From positions 440,011-504,010 of the forward strand of contig CP135238.1 in assembly GCA_032834875.1 (NCBI GenBank): a DNA stretch of 64,000 nt, written 5' to 3'. This document shows positions 41,834 through 50,975 of this stretch, in pieces; the first letter of the stretch is position 1; each line of letters begins with the position of its first letter. The notes under the pieces were generated by a model. The model saw nothing but the letters and a program-made list of their open reading frames with translations, had not been told where the DNA came from and made no database searches. The DNA comes from Sulfuracidifex metallicus DSM 6482 = JCM 9184 (GTDB lineage Archaea > Thermoproteota > Thermoprotei_A > Sulfolobales > Sulfolobaceae). Made by a program: the position numbers and the translations under genes.

Positions 41834-43266
41834 AAACCACCGTTTGGAGACCAATCAGCAGATGCCCCAAGAAATCCCTTCTTCCTTCTTGAAGTGTAAG
41901 TATACCTTACTACCTCAGCTTTTTGGATTTGCTCCTCCATAGTAGATCCTATATCGGTTCTATAGATAAGTTCGGTATCTGCGCCAATCCATGAAATAGA
42001 TTTGGTAAGCTTTGCCCTAGATTCGTTAAGATCTCCTAAGCATACCAGTTCCAACGCCCTTGATCCTTTGGTCACCAGAAAACCGTCCTCAAGGGATACA
42101 GAACCAAAGAAGACCTCGCATCCTATCTCCCTTATTTTCTTTACGTCAACTGATATCCTATGGTTTGAGGCCATCTTTCTATCTAACGGATAGCCTAAGG
42201 GAGAAACTGTCCAGACCAGTGAAGCCCTTTCGTCAACTTCAACCTTTGCCTTGTTTAGGTGACCGGTAGCAGTCTTCTCAACTAAATCTCCAAAGTCATC
42301 CTTAATTCTGGGAATTATAGCTGCGGCCTCTGGATCACCAAAACGAGAATAATATTCTATCACCGTTGGTCCCCAAAGCCCAGTGAGCATCATCTGACCG
42401 GCTATCGCTCCGTTGTATTTCTCTCCTGTTTCTTTCTCTATGGCTGAAATTGTTTGTTTAATTATTTCGAACGTTTCCTCATATTCTTCCTTGCTTATAA
42501 ACGGAAGCAACTCCATCGGTCCAGAAACTGAGCCCATACCTCCAGTCTCTGGCCCTATGCCGTCCTGATAGGCGTTCTTATAGTCCTGAGCTAAAGGTAA
42601 TGGAAGCAAGGTGTTGCCGTCAGAAAGGACGTGAAGGGTGTACTCTGGACCGTCAACCTTCTCCTCCACGATGATCTTCGGCTCTCCTTCCTTGTTATAA
42701 TACGTTCCAATCTCGTTGACGCTTTTCGCCATTGCCTCCCTCTTCTCCTTTGAAAGGTACGCTTGTATATCAGCTATAACCTTAACTCCTTTTCCTCCCG
42801 CTTGACCTGCTGGCTTTACAGCCAGTGAGCCTCCATATCTAGATATGAACTCCGCAGCTTCTTCTATGCTCTGAAATGCCTTATACCTAAGTCTACCTGG
42901 TATGCCGTATTTCCACATAAGACTCCTTGCCCACACCTTAGATTCCTCTATCCTAGCATTGTTCTTGCTTGCGCCAAAGACTGGTATTCCTTCCTTCCTA
43001 AATTCGTCAGAGACGCCGTGGAAAAGAGGCTCTTCTGGTCCTATTATTCCCATATCTGGATTAACCTTTGAGATTGCGTCCCTAATCTGAGCTGGCTCTA
43101 TTTCTCCGACTAGATATTCTCCTTCAGTTCTCTGTACTACTTCCTTTATTCCAGGATTAACATATGAAGAGAATGCATATACCTTGTACTTAGAGGAAAG
43201 GGATGAGGCTATTGCGTTCTCCCTTGCACCGTCTCCTACTATTAATACTTTCATCTTCTTCACCAT
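41827..43266 (-). CDS. purD: Phosphoribosylamine--glycine ligase
   Basis: This 479-residue ATP-grasp enzyme forms glycinamide ribotide. It has KVLIVGDGARENAIASSLS at the N-terminus, LAVKPAGQAGGKGVKVI near residue 150, and GGMGSVSGPM and EYYSRFGDPEAAAIIPR around 240-320. The length is above the bacterial norm (about 430), with small insertions as in other crenarchaeal PurD. It overlaps the purF2 stop by 7 bp upstream and the purM start by 7 bp downstream. Confidence 0.94.
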   Translation of the reverse strand: MVKKMKVLIVGDGARENAIASSLSSKYKVYAFSSYVNPGIKEVVQRTEGEYLVGEIEPAQIRDAISKVNPDMGIIGPEEPLFHGVSDEFRKEGIPVFGASKNNARIEESKVWARSLMWKYGIPGRLRYKAFQSIEEAAEFISRYGGSLAVKPAGQAGGKGVKVIADIQAYLSKEKREAMAKSVNEIGTYYNKEGEPKIIVEEKVDGPEYTLHVLSDGNTLLPLPLAQDYKNAYQDGIGPETGGMGSVSGPMELLPFISKEEYEETFEIIKQTISAIEKETGEKYNGAIAGQMMLTGLWGPTVIEYYSRFGDPEAAAIIPRIKDDFGDLVEKTATGHLNKAKVEVDERASLVWTVSPLGYPLDRKMASNHRISVDVKKIREIGCEVFFGSVSLEDGFLVTKGSRALELVCLGDLNESRAKLTKSISWIGADTELIYRTDIGSTMEEQIQKAEVVRYTYTSRRKKGFLGASADWSPNGGLW

Positions 43267-44471
43267 TTAGTTGGGTACTTCCCCGTCATGCAGCCTATGC
43301 ACAGTGCTCTATGTCCTATAGCTGAATAAAGGCCTTCTAGGGAAAGCCAATGTATTGAGTCCGCACCTATAACCTTGGCTATTTCCGAATCGGGAAGGTT
43401 GGCTGCTATAAGCTCCTTTTCCTCAGGGACAGCAACTCCGTAGGGGCATTTGTTGGAAAGCTTAGGACTTCCTATTAGTATATGAACTTCTTTGGCTCCA
43501 AGCCTCCTGAGGTTGAAGACCGTATTCTTTAATGTGGTCCCAGTAACCATGGAATCATCTATAAGTATCATTCTCTTATTAAAGACAGCGGATTTTATGG
43601 GATTAAGTTTGAGCTGGATTCCAACGACTTTCGTAAAATCATCGGAGGCTAACATTGTCCTAATAGGACTGCCAGTTCTAGTAAAGCCCAAATCCAAGGG
43701 AATTCCGGTTTTCCTTGAATAACCTACAGCAAAAGGCAGTGCAGTATCTGGAACGCCTATTACAGTATCAGCGTCTATAGGAAATTCCTCTGCTAACTTT
43801 TCTCCTATTCTAAGCCTGAGGGAATAAATGTCATTTTCATTGACAAAACTGTCTATCCTGGCTTGGTATATGTATTCTATAGAACAGTAATTCTTTTCAG
43901 GTTCCCTTACTTGCACACTTTTGACGTTAAATCTGTCTATTATCACCAACTCTCCGGGCTTCATTTCCCTTCTAAACTCTCCGCCTATCACGTTCATACT
44001 TGTCATTTCTGATGCCACTATTGCCATGTCAAAGCCGAATCCTCCTAAGGAAAGAGGTTTCAGACCTAAATGGTCTCTGTAAGCCATGAGCTTTCCTTCC
44101 TTAGTTATTGCCACAAAAGAAAATGGAAAACGAGTACTTCGTATTGCCTCCTTTGGATCCTTTTGAAGAAAACTTACGAAAGAATCTGGATCGCTAAGCA
44201 CTCCGTCTATCGCCACACTTAGCCCATCGACTTGAATGGGATACCCAGAAGTTCCTGTATAACCTATTCCTGCCCACCCTTCAAGTTCACCCACTTCAAG
44301 ATCCTCTGGTGCAACCTTGGACTTCATGCTCTTGATTATACCTCCCTCACTTAACAACGAGATACCCGACTGCGAGTATCCCCTGTGTTGGAGACCGACT
44401 AAACCATAATATAAAAATTTATTTATATTCCAAATTTTATCAAATGATAATAAACCTATTAAACCTGCCAT
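43260..44471 (-). CDS. PurF paralog with inactivated glutaminase domain
   Basis: This 403-residue protein aligns end to end with the preceding PurF but starts MAGLIGLLS. Ala replaces the N-terminal nucleophile Cys, and no Cys lies in frame before a stop at 44481-44483. Other glutaminase residues are also lost: HVRYSTSG becomes GIGYTGTSG and the oxyanion AFNGTITN becomes AIDGVLSD. The phosphoribosyltransferase PRPP motif (MILIDDSMVTGTTLKN) is intact. The likely [4Fe-4S] cysteines are also retained (NYCSIEY, NKCPYG, LCIGCMTG). It is probably a structural or regulatory partner of PurF, or an ammonia-dependent enzyme. Confidence 0.85.
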   Translation of the reverse strand: MAGLIGLLSFDKIWNINKFLYYGLVGLQHRGYSQSGISLLSEGGIIKSMKSKVAPEDLEVGELEGWAGIGYTGTSGYPIQVDGLSVAIDGVLSDPDSFVSFLQKDPKEAIRSTRFPFSFVAITKEGKLMAYRDHLGLKPLSLGGFGFDMAIVASEMTSMNVIGGEFRREMKPGELVIIDRFNVKSVQVREPEKNYCSIEYIYQARIDSFVNENDIYSLRLRIGEKLAEEFPIDADTVIGVPDTALPFAVGYSRKTGIPLDLGFTRTGSPIRTMLASDDFTKVVGIQLKLNPIKSAVFNKRMILIDDSMVTGTTLKNTVFNLRRLGAKEVHILIGSPKLSNKCPYGVAVPEEKELIAANLPDSEIAKVIGADSIHWLSLEGLYSAIGHRALCIGCMTGKYPTKW

Positions 44472-44473
44472 TT

Positions 44474-45829
44474 TTACACCTTACCAAAAATTTTATCTAA
44501 GGAAGAAAAATTATAATTACCTTTCAGAGGATAATTCCCGGTGAAACATGCGTCGCATAGGGACGTAGTTCCTATGGCTGATATCATTTCGTCTACTGTA
44601 AGAAATTCTAGTGAGTCAGAACCTATCTCTTTAGATATTTTCTCTTCGTTCTTTGATCTAGCTATAAGCTCCGAGGCACTGGGGAAATCTATTCCCATAT
44701 AACAAGGATACTTTATCATTGGAGAGCCGACTCTTACATGAATTTCCTTGGCTCCAGCTGATCTGAGCCTAGAAATCAACCTCCTCATTGTGTTACCTCG
44801 TACTATAGAATCATCAATGAGGACCAGAGATTTACCCTTGACTGCGCTCTCAACAATCCCAAACTTTTCCTTCAAAGCTTCTATTCTAGCCTCTTGAGTA
44901 GGCATGATGAAGGACCTTTTAGAGGAAATAGTCCTAATTAACGCCTCTTCTAACGGAATTCCGCTGGCTCTGGAGAACCCTAAAGCTATAGGACGTGATG
45001 AGTCAGGTACGGGAACTACAACTTCTCCTGGAGCAGGATGCTTTTTAGCTAGAATTTCTCCCAATCTAATTCTGCTAATGTAAACCGGGTTTCCGTCTAT
45101 TGACGAATCCGCTCTAGAGAAATAAATGAATTCGAATGCACATGTGGTCTTGCGTGAAGAATTAACTATTTCATTTAGAAAAATATTGCCTTCTCTTATT
45201 CCTATCACCTCTCCAGGAGAAAGGTCCTTCAACTTAATTCCACCTAGCTGTCTTATTGCTGAATCCTCCGACGCTACAACTATGGCATTGTTAACACGTC
45301 CGAGTACCAAAGGTCTGAAACCTTGTGGATCACGAACAGCATATATGTCTCCTTTTATGTCCATCACGAGGAGGGAATATGCACCATCGGCAACTTCCAT
45401 GAAGTGCCTTATTGCCTCAATCAGTGTCTTGCCTTCCTTTACCTCCTTTGAAATGAAGTCTAAGATAAATGAGGTATCTGTAGGATAGTTCCCAAACTTG
45501 AAGAAATTAGTTATGGTTCCATTAAAGGCAACTGTAACGTATCCGTCGCTCATTGGTTGTGCCTCGCTTATGTCGGATACTCCTGACGTGGAATATCTCA
45601 CGTGACCTATGGATGAAGTTGTATAGGATAGAATTATTGCTTTGTCTATAGCCTCTTCCACTAATCCTAATCCCCTATTCAGCTTAACCTTTCCAGCTTC
45701 TAAGTAGGATATACCAGCTGATTCCTCTCCTCTATGCTGAAGCAGCTTTAGTCCCTCGTAGGTTAGCTTTAATGGAAGAGGAGAGGCCGAGCTTACAGCT
45801 ATAACTCCACAGTGTTCCTTAAGGTACAT
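44474..45829 (-). CDS. purF: Amidophosphoribosyltransferase
   Basis: This 451-residue enzyme begins purine synthesis by making phosphoribosylamine from PRPP and glutamine. The class II glutaminase nucleophile is Cys7 (KEHCGVIAVSS), after a short propeptide. HRGEESAGISYL, HVRYSTSG and VAFNGTITN complete that site. The PRPP loop is SLVLIDDSIVRGNTMRRL near residue 345. Probable Fe-S cysteines are in TTCAFEF, YPCYMG and LCDACFTG. It overlaps purL by 11 bp and is separated from the paralog purF2 by 2 bp. Confidence 0.95.
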   Translation of the reverse strand: MYLKEHCGVIAVSSASPLPLKLTYEGLKLLQHRGEESAGISYLEAGKVKLNRGLGLVEEAIDKAIILSYTTSSIGHVRYSTSGVSDISEAQPMSDGYVTVAFNGTITNFFKFGNYPTDTSFILDFISKEVKEGKTLIEAIRHFMEVADGAYSLLVMDIKGDIYAVRDPQGFRPLVLGRVNNAIVVASEDSAIRQLGGIKLKDLSPGEVIGIREGNIFLNEIVNSSRKTTCAFEFIYFSRADSSIDGNPVYISRIRLGEILAKKHPAPGEVVVPVPDSSRPIALGFSRASGIPLEEALIRTISSKRSFIMPTQEARIEALKEKFGIVESAVKGKSLVLIDDSIVRGNTMRRLISRLRSAGAKEIHVRVGSPMIKYPCYMGIDFPSASELIARSKNEEKISKEIGSDSLEFLTVDEMISAIGTTSLCDACFTGNYPLKGNYNFSSLDKIFGKV

Positions 45830-47924
45830 TCAACATCTCCTCTAGATATTTAACAAACTTTTCAGCTTCCTTTGAGAGGTCATATTTCTCCCTTAGGTGT
45901 AGGGTGTAACTTTCGTCGTTCACTTCGCCTATAACCTTGGCGACAATCCCTCTGCTTGAAGCTGATTGAATTACCTTTTCAGGATCTTGAGTCGCAACGA
46001 TAAACCTGCCGCTTCCCTCAGATAGCATTCTAACTAAGTCGTTTTTATTGTCGCTTTCTATTGATTCCAAATTTAACTTAACTCCATATCCCTTTACAAT
46101 AATTGGAAATATGGCAGTCAGAAGACCACCCCTGGATATGTCTTTGATGAACGGATACCTTAGCTTCATTACGACCTCAGAAGAGAGAAGATCCTCGTGA
46201 AGTCTTGCCCTCTGAAGTCTGCCTCTGAATCCCAAAACCCTCGAAGCTAAAGTCCCGTCCATCTCGTTTCTGGCAATACCTATATGGACTAACACTTGAC
46301 CAGACTTTACTGAGGGTCTAATTGGTTCCCTTTCCAATAGACCTGCCATCACTATTAGTGGCGTGTGTTTTATTGGCTTTCCATCCTTGTTTTCGTTGTA
46401 AAATGAAACCTTTCCGCCCACAATTGGAACATCAAATACCTTCGACGCTTCAGAAATGCCCCTTATTGCCTCGATGAAGGCACCGTAAACCTTTGGTTTC
46501 CTCGGGTCGCCGAACTGAAGATGGTCCACAGCAACAATTCCCTTTCCTCCCACTGTGGCTAAGTTCCTATATGCCTCCGCAAATATCATCTTCCCGCATT
46601 CATAGGGATCTGACGCGCAGAGGTCAGGGTTAGCATCTCCCTTAATTGCGAGATACTTACCGTTGGGCAAAAGGATTACAGCCGCATCTGCCTCTCCCGG
46701 TTTTATTACAGTTGAAGTTCCTACCTCGTAATCGAATTGAGAATATGCCCATTCCTTACTTGTCACGTCTGGGTGAGAAAGCAATCTTCTGATTACTCCT
46801 TCTGTCAATTGAGGTAAATCCTCAGAGTTGGGTTTATCCTCGTAAGAGAAATCCCACACGAATCTCGGAGGCGTGAGAAGGAATTCGCTGGGTAACGTTA
46901 CAATTTCTTTACCTTCGTATATGAACCTTATCATATGATCTTCGGTTGTTCTCCCTATTACAGTACAAGGATATTTGTCCCTGAAGAAAGGTTCACAGAT
47001 CTCATCTACTAGTTCAGGTTTCACTGCGAAGAGCATCCTCTCCTGGGTTTCTGATATCATTATATCTTCGGGTCTCATGCCCTTAACTCTAAGCGGAACC
47101 TTGTCAAGCTCCACAACTGCCCCTAAACCGTTGGCCATCTCTGTCACTGCAACTGCTAAGCCTCCTCCTCCCAAGTCTTTGATTGCCTCAACTTTAGTAG
47201 CTATTTCCAGAGTTGAGTCTATGTTGATCTTTCCAGCGAAGGGATCAGCTATCTGTACCGCGCCTATTTCGTCCTCCCCACTTAGCTTACGTGATGCAAA
47301 CGAGGCCCCTCCTAGACCATCTATGCCAGTAAGACCCGTTAACACTAAACTTAACCCAGGCTCAGTGACTACGCTTGGAACTATTCTATCTTTCTTTACT
47401 ACGCCTAAGCATGCAATATCAATCAACGGATTATCATCATATGTTGAATCGAAGGATAACTCTCCTCCAACTACAGGAACACCGACGCTGTTACCGTAGA
47501 ATCCTATTCCCTTTATTATGTTCCTCAGTAGCCATCTGTTTCTTTCCTTGTTGAGTTCTCCTATCCTTATCATGTCCAATAGAGCTATGGGATAAGCTCC
47601 CTTGCTTATAATATCCCTTATAATTCCTCCCACACCAGTCGCCGCACCGTTGAAGGGATCTATTGCAGAGGGATGGTTGTGACTCTCTACCTTTAGAACT
47701 AGAGCATAGCCATCTCCTATGTCTACTGCACCAGCGTCCTGCCAATCTTCAATTCCCATCACAACCCTTTCTCCAGTACTTGGAAGGCTTCTCAAAAAGA
47801 ACTTAGAAGATTTATAAGAGCAATGCTCTGACCATACTGCGTCCAATACACTCCATTCTTCCTTTGATGGCTCCCTTCCTAGCCTCTCTCTTATCGTCCT
47901 CTTCTCCTCTTCGAATAAGGTCAT
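45819..47924 (-). CDS. purL: Phosphoribosylformylglycinamidine synthase subunit PurL
   Basis: This 701-residue small-type PurL works with separate PurQ and PurS. Motifs: EEWSVLDAVWSEHCSYKSSK near residue 22, the ATP/Mg motif LKVESHNHPSAIDPFNGAATG near 80, IKDLGGGGLAVAVTEMA near 260, and the second AIR-synthetase-like half after about 400 (DHLQFGDPRKP, FIKDISRGGLLTA). It makes formylglycinamidine ribotide from FGAR. It overlaps purQ by 4 bp and purF by 11 bp. Confidence 0.96.
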   Translation of the reverse strand: MTLFEEEKRTIRERLGREPSKEEWSVLDAVWSEHCSYKSSKFFLRSLPSTGERVVMGIEDWQDAGAVDIGDGYALVLKVESHNHPSAIDPFNGAATGVGGIIRDIISKGAYPIALLDMIRIGELNKERNRWLLRNIIKGIGFYGNSVGVPVVGGELSFDSTYDDNPLIDIACLGVVKKDRIVPSVVTEPGLSLVLTGLTGIDGLGGASFASRKLSGEDEIGAVQIADPFAGKINIDSTLEIATKVEAIKDLGGGGLAVAVTEMANGLGAVVELDKVPLRVKGMRPEDIMISETQERMLFAVKPELVDEICEPFFRDKYPCTVIGRTTEDHMIRFIYEGKEIVTLPSEFLLTPPRFVWDFSYEDKPNSEDLPQLTEGVIRRLLSHPDVTSKEWAYSQFDYEVGTSTVIKPGEADAAVILLPNGKYLAIKGDANPDLCASDPYECGKMIFAEAYRNLATVGGKGIVAVDHLQFGDPRKPKVYGAFIEAIRGISEASKVFDVPIVGGKVSFYNENKDGKPIKHTPLIVMAGLLEREPIRPSVKSGQVLVHIGIARNEMDGTLASRVLGFRGRLQRARLHEDLLSSEVVMKLRYPFIKDISRGGLLTAIFPIIVKGYGVKLNLESIESDNKNDLVRMLSEGSGRFIVATQDPEKVIQSASSRGIVAKVIGEVNDESYTLHLREKYDLSKEAEKFVKYLEEMLNVP

Positions 47925-48595
47925 TTCACTATCCCCCTCAAAATTAGAAGCCCATCTGGATTGCCAAAGGGAGATATGTTGGAAAAAGATGCTCTTTCTG
48001 GATGTGGCATCATACCTATTACGTTCCCTGCCTCGTTTGACACTGAGGCAATGTTCATAACTGAACCGTTGGGATTGTATTCCTCACTTACGTCCCCTCT
48101 CTCTGACGAATAAATCAGAATAGGCTTAACCCTTTCTAATCTCTCGTGATAGTATCTTCCCTCAGCATGAGCTATTGGTAACCTCAGAACTCTGCCCTTT
48201 AGTCCCTTAGTTAGAGGAGTTCCATCGTCGATAACCTTCACGAATACCCATTTACTTACAAACCTACGATTAATGTTCTCGAGCAAAGCCCCTTCTAAAA
48301 GTCCACTCCATACCAGTATTTGAAAACCGTTACAAATTCCGAGAACTACTTTTCCTTCATCAGACATTTCTTTAACTCCTCTCATAGCCTCGCTGCTGGA
48401 GGCTATTGCCCCGGCCGTTAAGTAGTCACCGTAGCTGAAACCTCCAGGGAGAACGACGGAGTCGAACTCATCAGGATCGAATCGGTCGTGCCTAACTACC
48501 TGAGGATTACCGCCAGCTTCCCTCAATGCCTTCACCACGTCTAGCTCACACGTAGTCCCTGGGAATTTTAAAACAGCAATTTTCTTACCTTCCAA
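47921..48595 (-). CDS. purQ: Phosphoribosylformylglycinamidine synthase subunit PurQ
   Basis: This 224-residue class I glutamine amidotransferase feeds ammonia to PurL. It has VLKFPGTTCELDVVKALR at the N-terminus, VLPGGFSYGDYLTAGAIA near 50, the nucleophile Cys in LGICNGFQILVWSGLL near 93, and MPHPERAS with the His/Glu pair near the C-terminus. The start is TTG at 48595. It overlaps purS by 11 bp. Confidence 0.95.
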   Translation of the reverse strand: MEGKKIAVLKFPGTTCELDVVKALREAGGNPQVVRHDRFDPDEFDSVVLPGGFSYGDYLTAGAIASSSEAMRGVKEMSDEGKVVLGICNGFQILVWSGLLEGALLENINRRFVSKWVFVKVIDDGTPLTKGLKGRVLRLPIAHAEGRYYHERLERVKPILIYSSERGDVSEEYNPNGSVMNIASVSNEAGNVIGMMPHPERASFSNISPFGNPDGLLILRGIVK

Positions 48596-48839
48596 TTGAC
48601 CTCACTTTTACCTGATGTATTATAGGGTTGTAAAGTCTGGCTTTGTCTGCAATCATTTTCACCTTTTCCATTGCCTCAGTCTCGCTCTCTGCATCAATTC
48701 TGAAAAGAAGATATTTCCCTGCCCTAACTTCGGATACGCTACCATCTACCTTGTCAACTGCGTACATTTTTATGCTCTCGCCTTCAGGATCCCTAACGTT
48801 CTCCTTTGTTGTTATAATCATTTCAATTTCATAAATCAA
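48585..48839 (-). CDS. purS: Phosphoribosylformylglycinamidine synthase subunit PurS
   Basis: This 84-residue PurS has the usual beta-alpha-beta pattern: [15 protein letters not shown]-like first strand, then [31 protein letters not shown] and a C-terminal helix. It bridges PurL and PurQ in the FGAM synthase complex. I keep the TTG at 48839, since it overlaps the purC stop (TTGA) and the first residues fit the family strand. The internal ATG at 48821 would cut that strand. Confidence 0.9.
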   Translation of the reverse strand: MIYEIEMIITTKENVRDPEGESIKMYAVDKVDGSVSEVRAGKYLLFRIDAESETEAMEKVKMIADKARLYNPIIHQVKVRSIGR

Positions 48840-49534
48840 TTTGAGATCAGCCTCAAGAACTCCTGATACCTTGACTTAACCTTTTCCAAGCTTTCGCCGC
48901 GTCTATAGAGATCCTTGTCGTAAATATCTCCATTAGGAGATCTAACCCTCATGCTATCCAAGGATATCTCATCTCCTACTATCATCTCGCCGTCGATTCT
49001 GCCGAACTCAAGCTTAAGGTCGAATAGGATTAATCCCCTTTTCTTTATGTAGTCTGAAATCACATTTATTGCTCTCTTTATGATTTCTTCAGATTCATTT
49101 GCTTCCTTTCTATTCATCAATTTAAAATACTCCATATGAGAATAATTAAGAAGAGGATCGTGCCTTGCATCATCCTTCAGGAAGAACTCAACTATCGGAG
49201 GATTGAAGACTTCTCCTTCTTTTATTGGAAGCCTCTTGACTATGCTTCCAGTAGCTATGTTCCTCGCAACTACCTCAACTGGTATCATTGACAGCTTCTT
49301 TACTATCATCGTCCTTTCGTCTTTCATCCCTACATAATGAGTTTTGATTCCTTCCTTTTCAAGGAGACGAAATAATATCGCTGAGGTCTGAGCGTTAAGG
49401 ATACCCTTACCTTCCATTTCGTCCTTCTTTAGTCCGTCTCCCGCTGTTATTGAATCCTTGAACTTCAATAAAACATGATCTTCATCCATGTCAAAAACTT
49501 CTTTTGTCTTCCCTTCCCCTAACTTTTCCCCCAT
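48836..49534 (-). CDS. purC: SAICAR synthetase
   Basis: This 232-residue enzyme joins aspartate to carboxyaminoimidazole ribotide. Motifs: [20 protein letters not shown] near the N-terminus, [20 protein letters not shown] near 80, and [19 protein letters not shown] with [10 protein letters not shown] near 170-190. It is the first gene of the leftward purine operon (purC-S-Q-L-F-F2-D-M). Its ATG lies 6 bp downstream of a perfect palindrome that covers the expected TATA box and transcription start. Confidence 0.95.
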   Translation of the reverse strand: MGEKLGEGKTKEVFDMDEDHVLLKFKDSITAGDGLKKDEMEGKGILNAQTSAILFRLLEKEGIKTHYVGMKDERTMIVKKLSMIPVEVVARNIATGSIVKRLPIKEGEVFNPPIVEFFLKDDARHDPLLNYSHMEYFKLMNRKEANESEEIIKRAINVISDYIKKRGLILFDLKLEFGRIDGEMIVGDEISLDSMRVRSPNGDIYDKDLYRRGESLEKVKSRYQEFLRLISN

Positions 49535-49540
49535 ATCCGC

Positions 49541-49560
49541 TTTAACTTGGACAAGTTAAA
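49541..49560. promoter_or_regulatory. Palindromic operator A, purC proximal
   Basis: TTTAACTTG-GA-CAAGTTAAA is a perfect inverted repeat with 9-bp arms and a 2-bp spacer. It ends 6 bp before the purC ATG and overlaps the A/T-rich stretch about 26 bp upstream that would serve as purC TATA box. A protein bound here should block purC transcription. Its centre is 44 bp from that of palindrome B, about four helical turns. Confidence 0.7.
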
Positions 49561-49585
49561 AAGATTCACTAATTTAAGGTGAGTA

Positions 49586-49603
49586 TTTACTTGCACAAGT
49601 AAA
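49586..49603. promoter_or_regulatory. Palindromic operator B, between purC and the tRNA-binding gene
   Basis: TTTACTTG-CA-CAAGTAAA is a perfect inverted repeat with 8-bp arms and a 2-bp spacer. It has the same core (ACTTG-NN-CAAGT) as palindrome A. It lies just upstream of a TTATTTATT box (49611-49619) for the rightward gene. It could control both divergent genes, or co-operate with A in repressing purC. Confidence 0.7.
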
Positions 49604-49638
49604 AATTGATTTATTTATTAGTTCCATGAGGGGGATGT

Positions 49639-49992
49639 ATGTCAAGTCAGATAGATCAAATAACAATAGATGAGCTATCAAAGGTCAAACTAATTGTAGG
49701 CTTAGTCAAAAATGCCGAAAGAATAGAAGGAACTAGACTCCTCAAATTAGTCGTGGACATAGGAAGTGAAGAGAGACAGATAATATCTGGGATAGCTGAG
49801 TTATATACGGCTGAGGAAATGGTGGGTAAAAAGGTAATTCTCGTGGCTAACCTAAAGCCTAGAACAATAAGAGGTTACGAAAGCCAAGGAATGATATTAG
49901 CTGCGGGCTGTAAGGAGGATGAACAGAAAGGAATTAGACCTAGACTTCTAACTGTAGATGGGGAAGTTCCCCCTGGAACGACAATATGTTAA
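49639..49992 (+). CDS. tRNA-binding OB-fold protein (MetRS C-terminal/EMAP-type)
   Basis: This 117-residue stand-alone tRNA-binding domain is like the C-terminal dimerisation domain of bacterial MetRS. It has the OB-fold strands KLIVGLVKNAERIEGTRLLK, QIISGIAELYTAEEMVGKKV, ANLKPRTIRGYESQGMILAA and a late PGTTI. In archaea such proteins associate with methionyl-tRNA synthetase or act as a general tRNA binder. A GGGGG stretch at 49630-49634 lies just before ATG 49639. It is divergent from purC across the palindrome region and is followed with a 7-bp overlap by the GTPase gene. Confidence 0.88.
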   Translation: MSSQIDQITIDELSKVKLIVGLVKNAERIEGTRLLKLVVDIGSEERQIISGIAELYTAEEMVGKKVILVANLKPRTIRGYESQGMILAAGCKEDEQKGIRPRLLTVDGEVPPGTTIC

Positions 49993-50975
49993 CTCCCTTC
50001 GAAAGGGTTCCTGTTCCGCCTGAAGTGGACGATGTAATTGAAATAGTCCTTAATAGGCTTCCCAAGATAGGAGGAAAGACCGTAAAGGAAAGGGAAATAA
50101 ACAGGCTATTAACCTACATAAATCAAGTCGAGAAGTATAGCACTTTCGTAAATAAATTCCCCAGAATAGAGAAATTGCATCCATTCTATAGAGAGAGTAT
50201 TGAAATATTAGCTGACATCGATAGAATAAAGATCTGTTTGTTCAATACCAAGAGGACTGCTGATCTAGCTATGAGGGCATTGAGGGAAGGCATTCAAAAG
50301 ATAAAGTCATCGGATGAGGATCAAGCCAATGAAATAATGAGGAAAACTTTCGGCAGAACATCGTCTATACTTAGAAAGAATAGAGAATGTACTTCCTTCC
50401 TCATAAAGGTCATAGTTCAGCTTAAGAAGATGATGACAGTAGATCCAAAGCTACCTACTGTAATCGTTGCTGGCTCTCCTAATGTAGGAAAATCGACTCT
50501 GATATCCAGGATAACTCGGGCTAAGCCTGAGATAGCCAATTACCCCTTTACTACTAAGGATATTCATGTAGGTCACATTAGAGAAGGAGACGCTTTAATA
50601 CAGTTCATAGACACGCCTGGAATATTGGACAGACCTAACTCTGAGAGAAACCAAATAGAACTGAAAAGTATAAACGCGCTTAGGAACCTAAGCGGAATTA
50701 CGGTCTTCATGTTCGACGTGTCACCTTTCTCTTACTATGGGGTAGACGATCAGTTTTCTTTATATAAAGAGGTTAGATCGTTAAGTGGAAAGAAGGTTAT
50801 ACCAGTAATAAATAAAATTGATGAAAAGGATGAAACATATTATCAATCGTTAATGAAATTGATTAATAATGCAGTGGAGATTAGCGCAGAGAAAGGTATA
50901 GGATTAGAAGAGCTAAAAAGGGAAATCTTAAAAGCACTAGGGATACCTCTCAACCGTGGATTACTGGATAATTGA
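49986..50975 (+). CDS. Nog1-like GTPase
   Basis: This 329-residue OBG/Nog1-type GTPase is expected to act in large ribosomal subunit assembly. The N-terminal helical domain (1 to about 155) is the NOG1 type, with LPKIGGKTVKEREINRLLTY. The G domain follows: G1 AGSPNVGKSTLI near 165, a switch region NYPFTTKDIHVGH, G3 DTPGILDRP near 214, and G4 NKIDEKDE near 280. It lacks the long eukaryotic C-terminal tail. Its start overlaps the tRNA-binding gene by 7 bp and its end overlaps queE by 20 bp. Confidence 0.88.
   Translation: MLTPFERVPVPPEVDDVIEIVLNRLPKIGGKTVKEREINRLLTYINQVEKYSTFVNKFPRIEKLHPFYRESIEILADIDRIKICLFNTKRTADLAMRALREGIQKIKSSDEDQANEIMRKTFGRTSSILRKNRECTSFLIKVIVQLKKMMTVDPKLPTVIVAGSPNVGKSTLISRITRAKPEIANYPFTTKDIHVGHIREGDALIQFIDTPGILDRPNSERNQIELKSINALRNLSGITVFMFDVSPFSYYGVDDQFSLYKEVRSLSGKKVIPVINKIDEKDETYYQSLMKLINNAVEISAEKGIGLEELKREILKALGIPLNRGLLDN

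Noticed and set aside
46975-47499. 174-residue frame on the plus strand inside purL
   Set aside because: It is antisense to strongly conserved PurL sequence and has low-complexity Ser/Thr/Pro composition with no motif. It is a shadow of the real gene.
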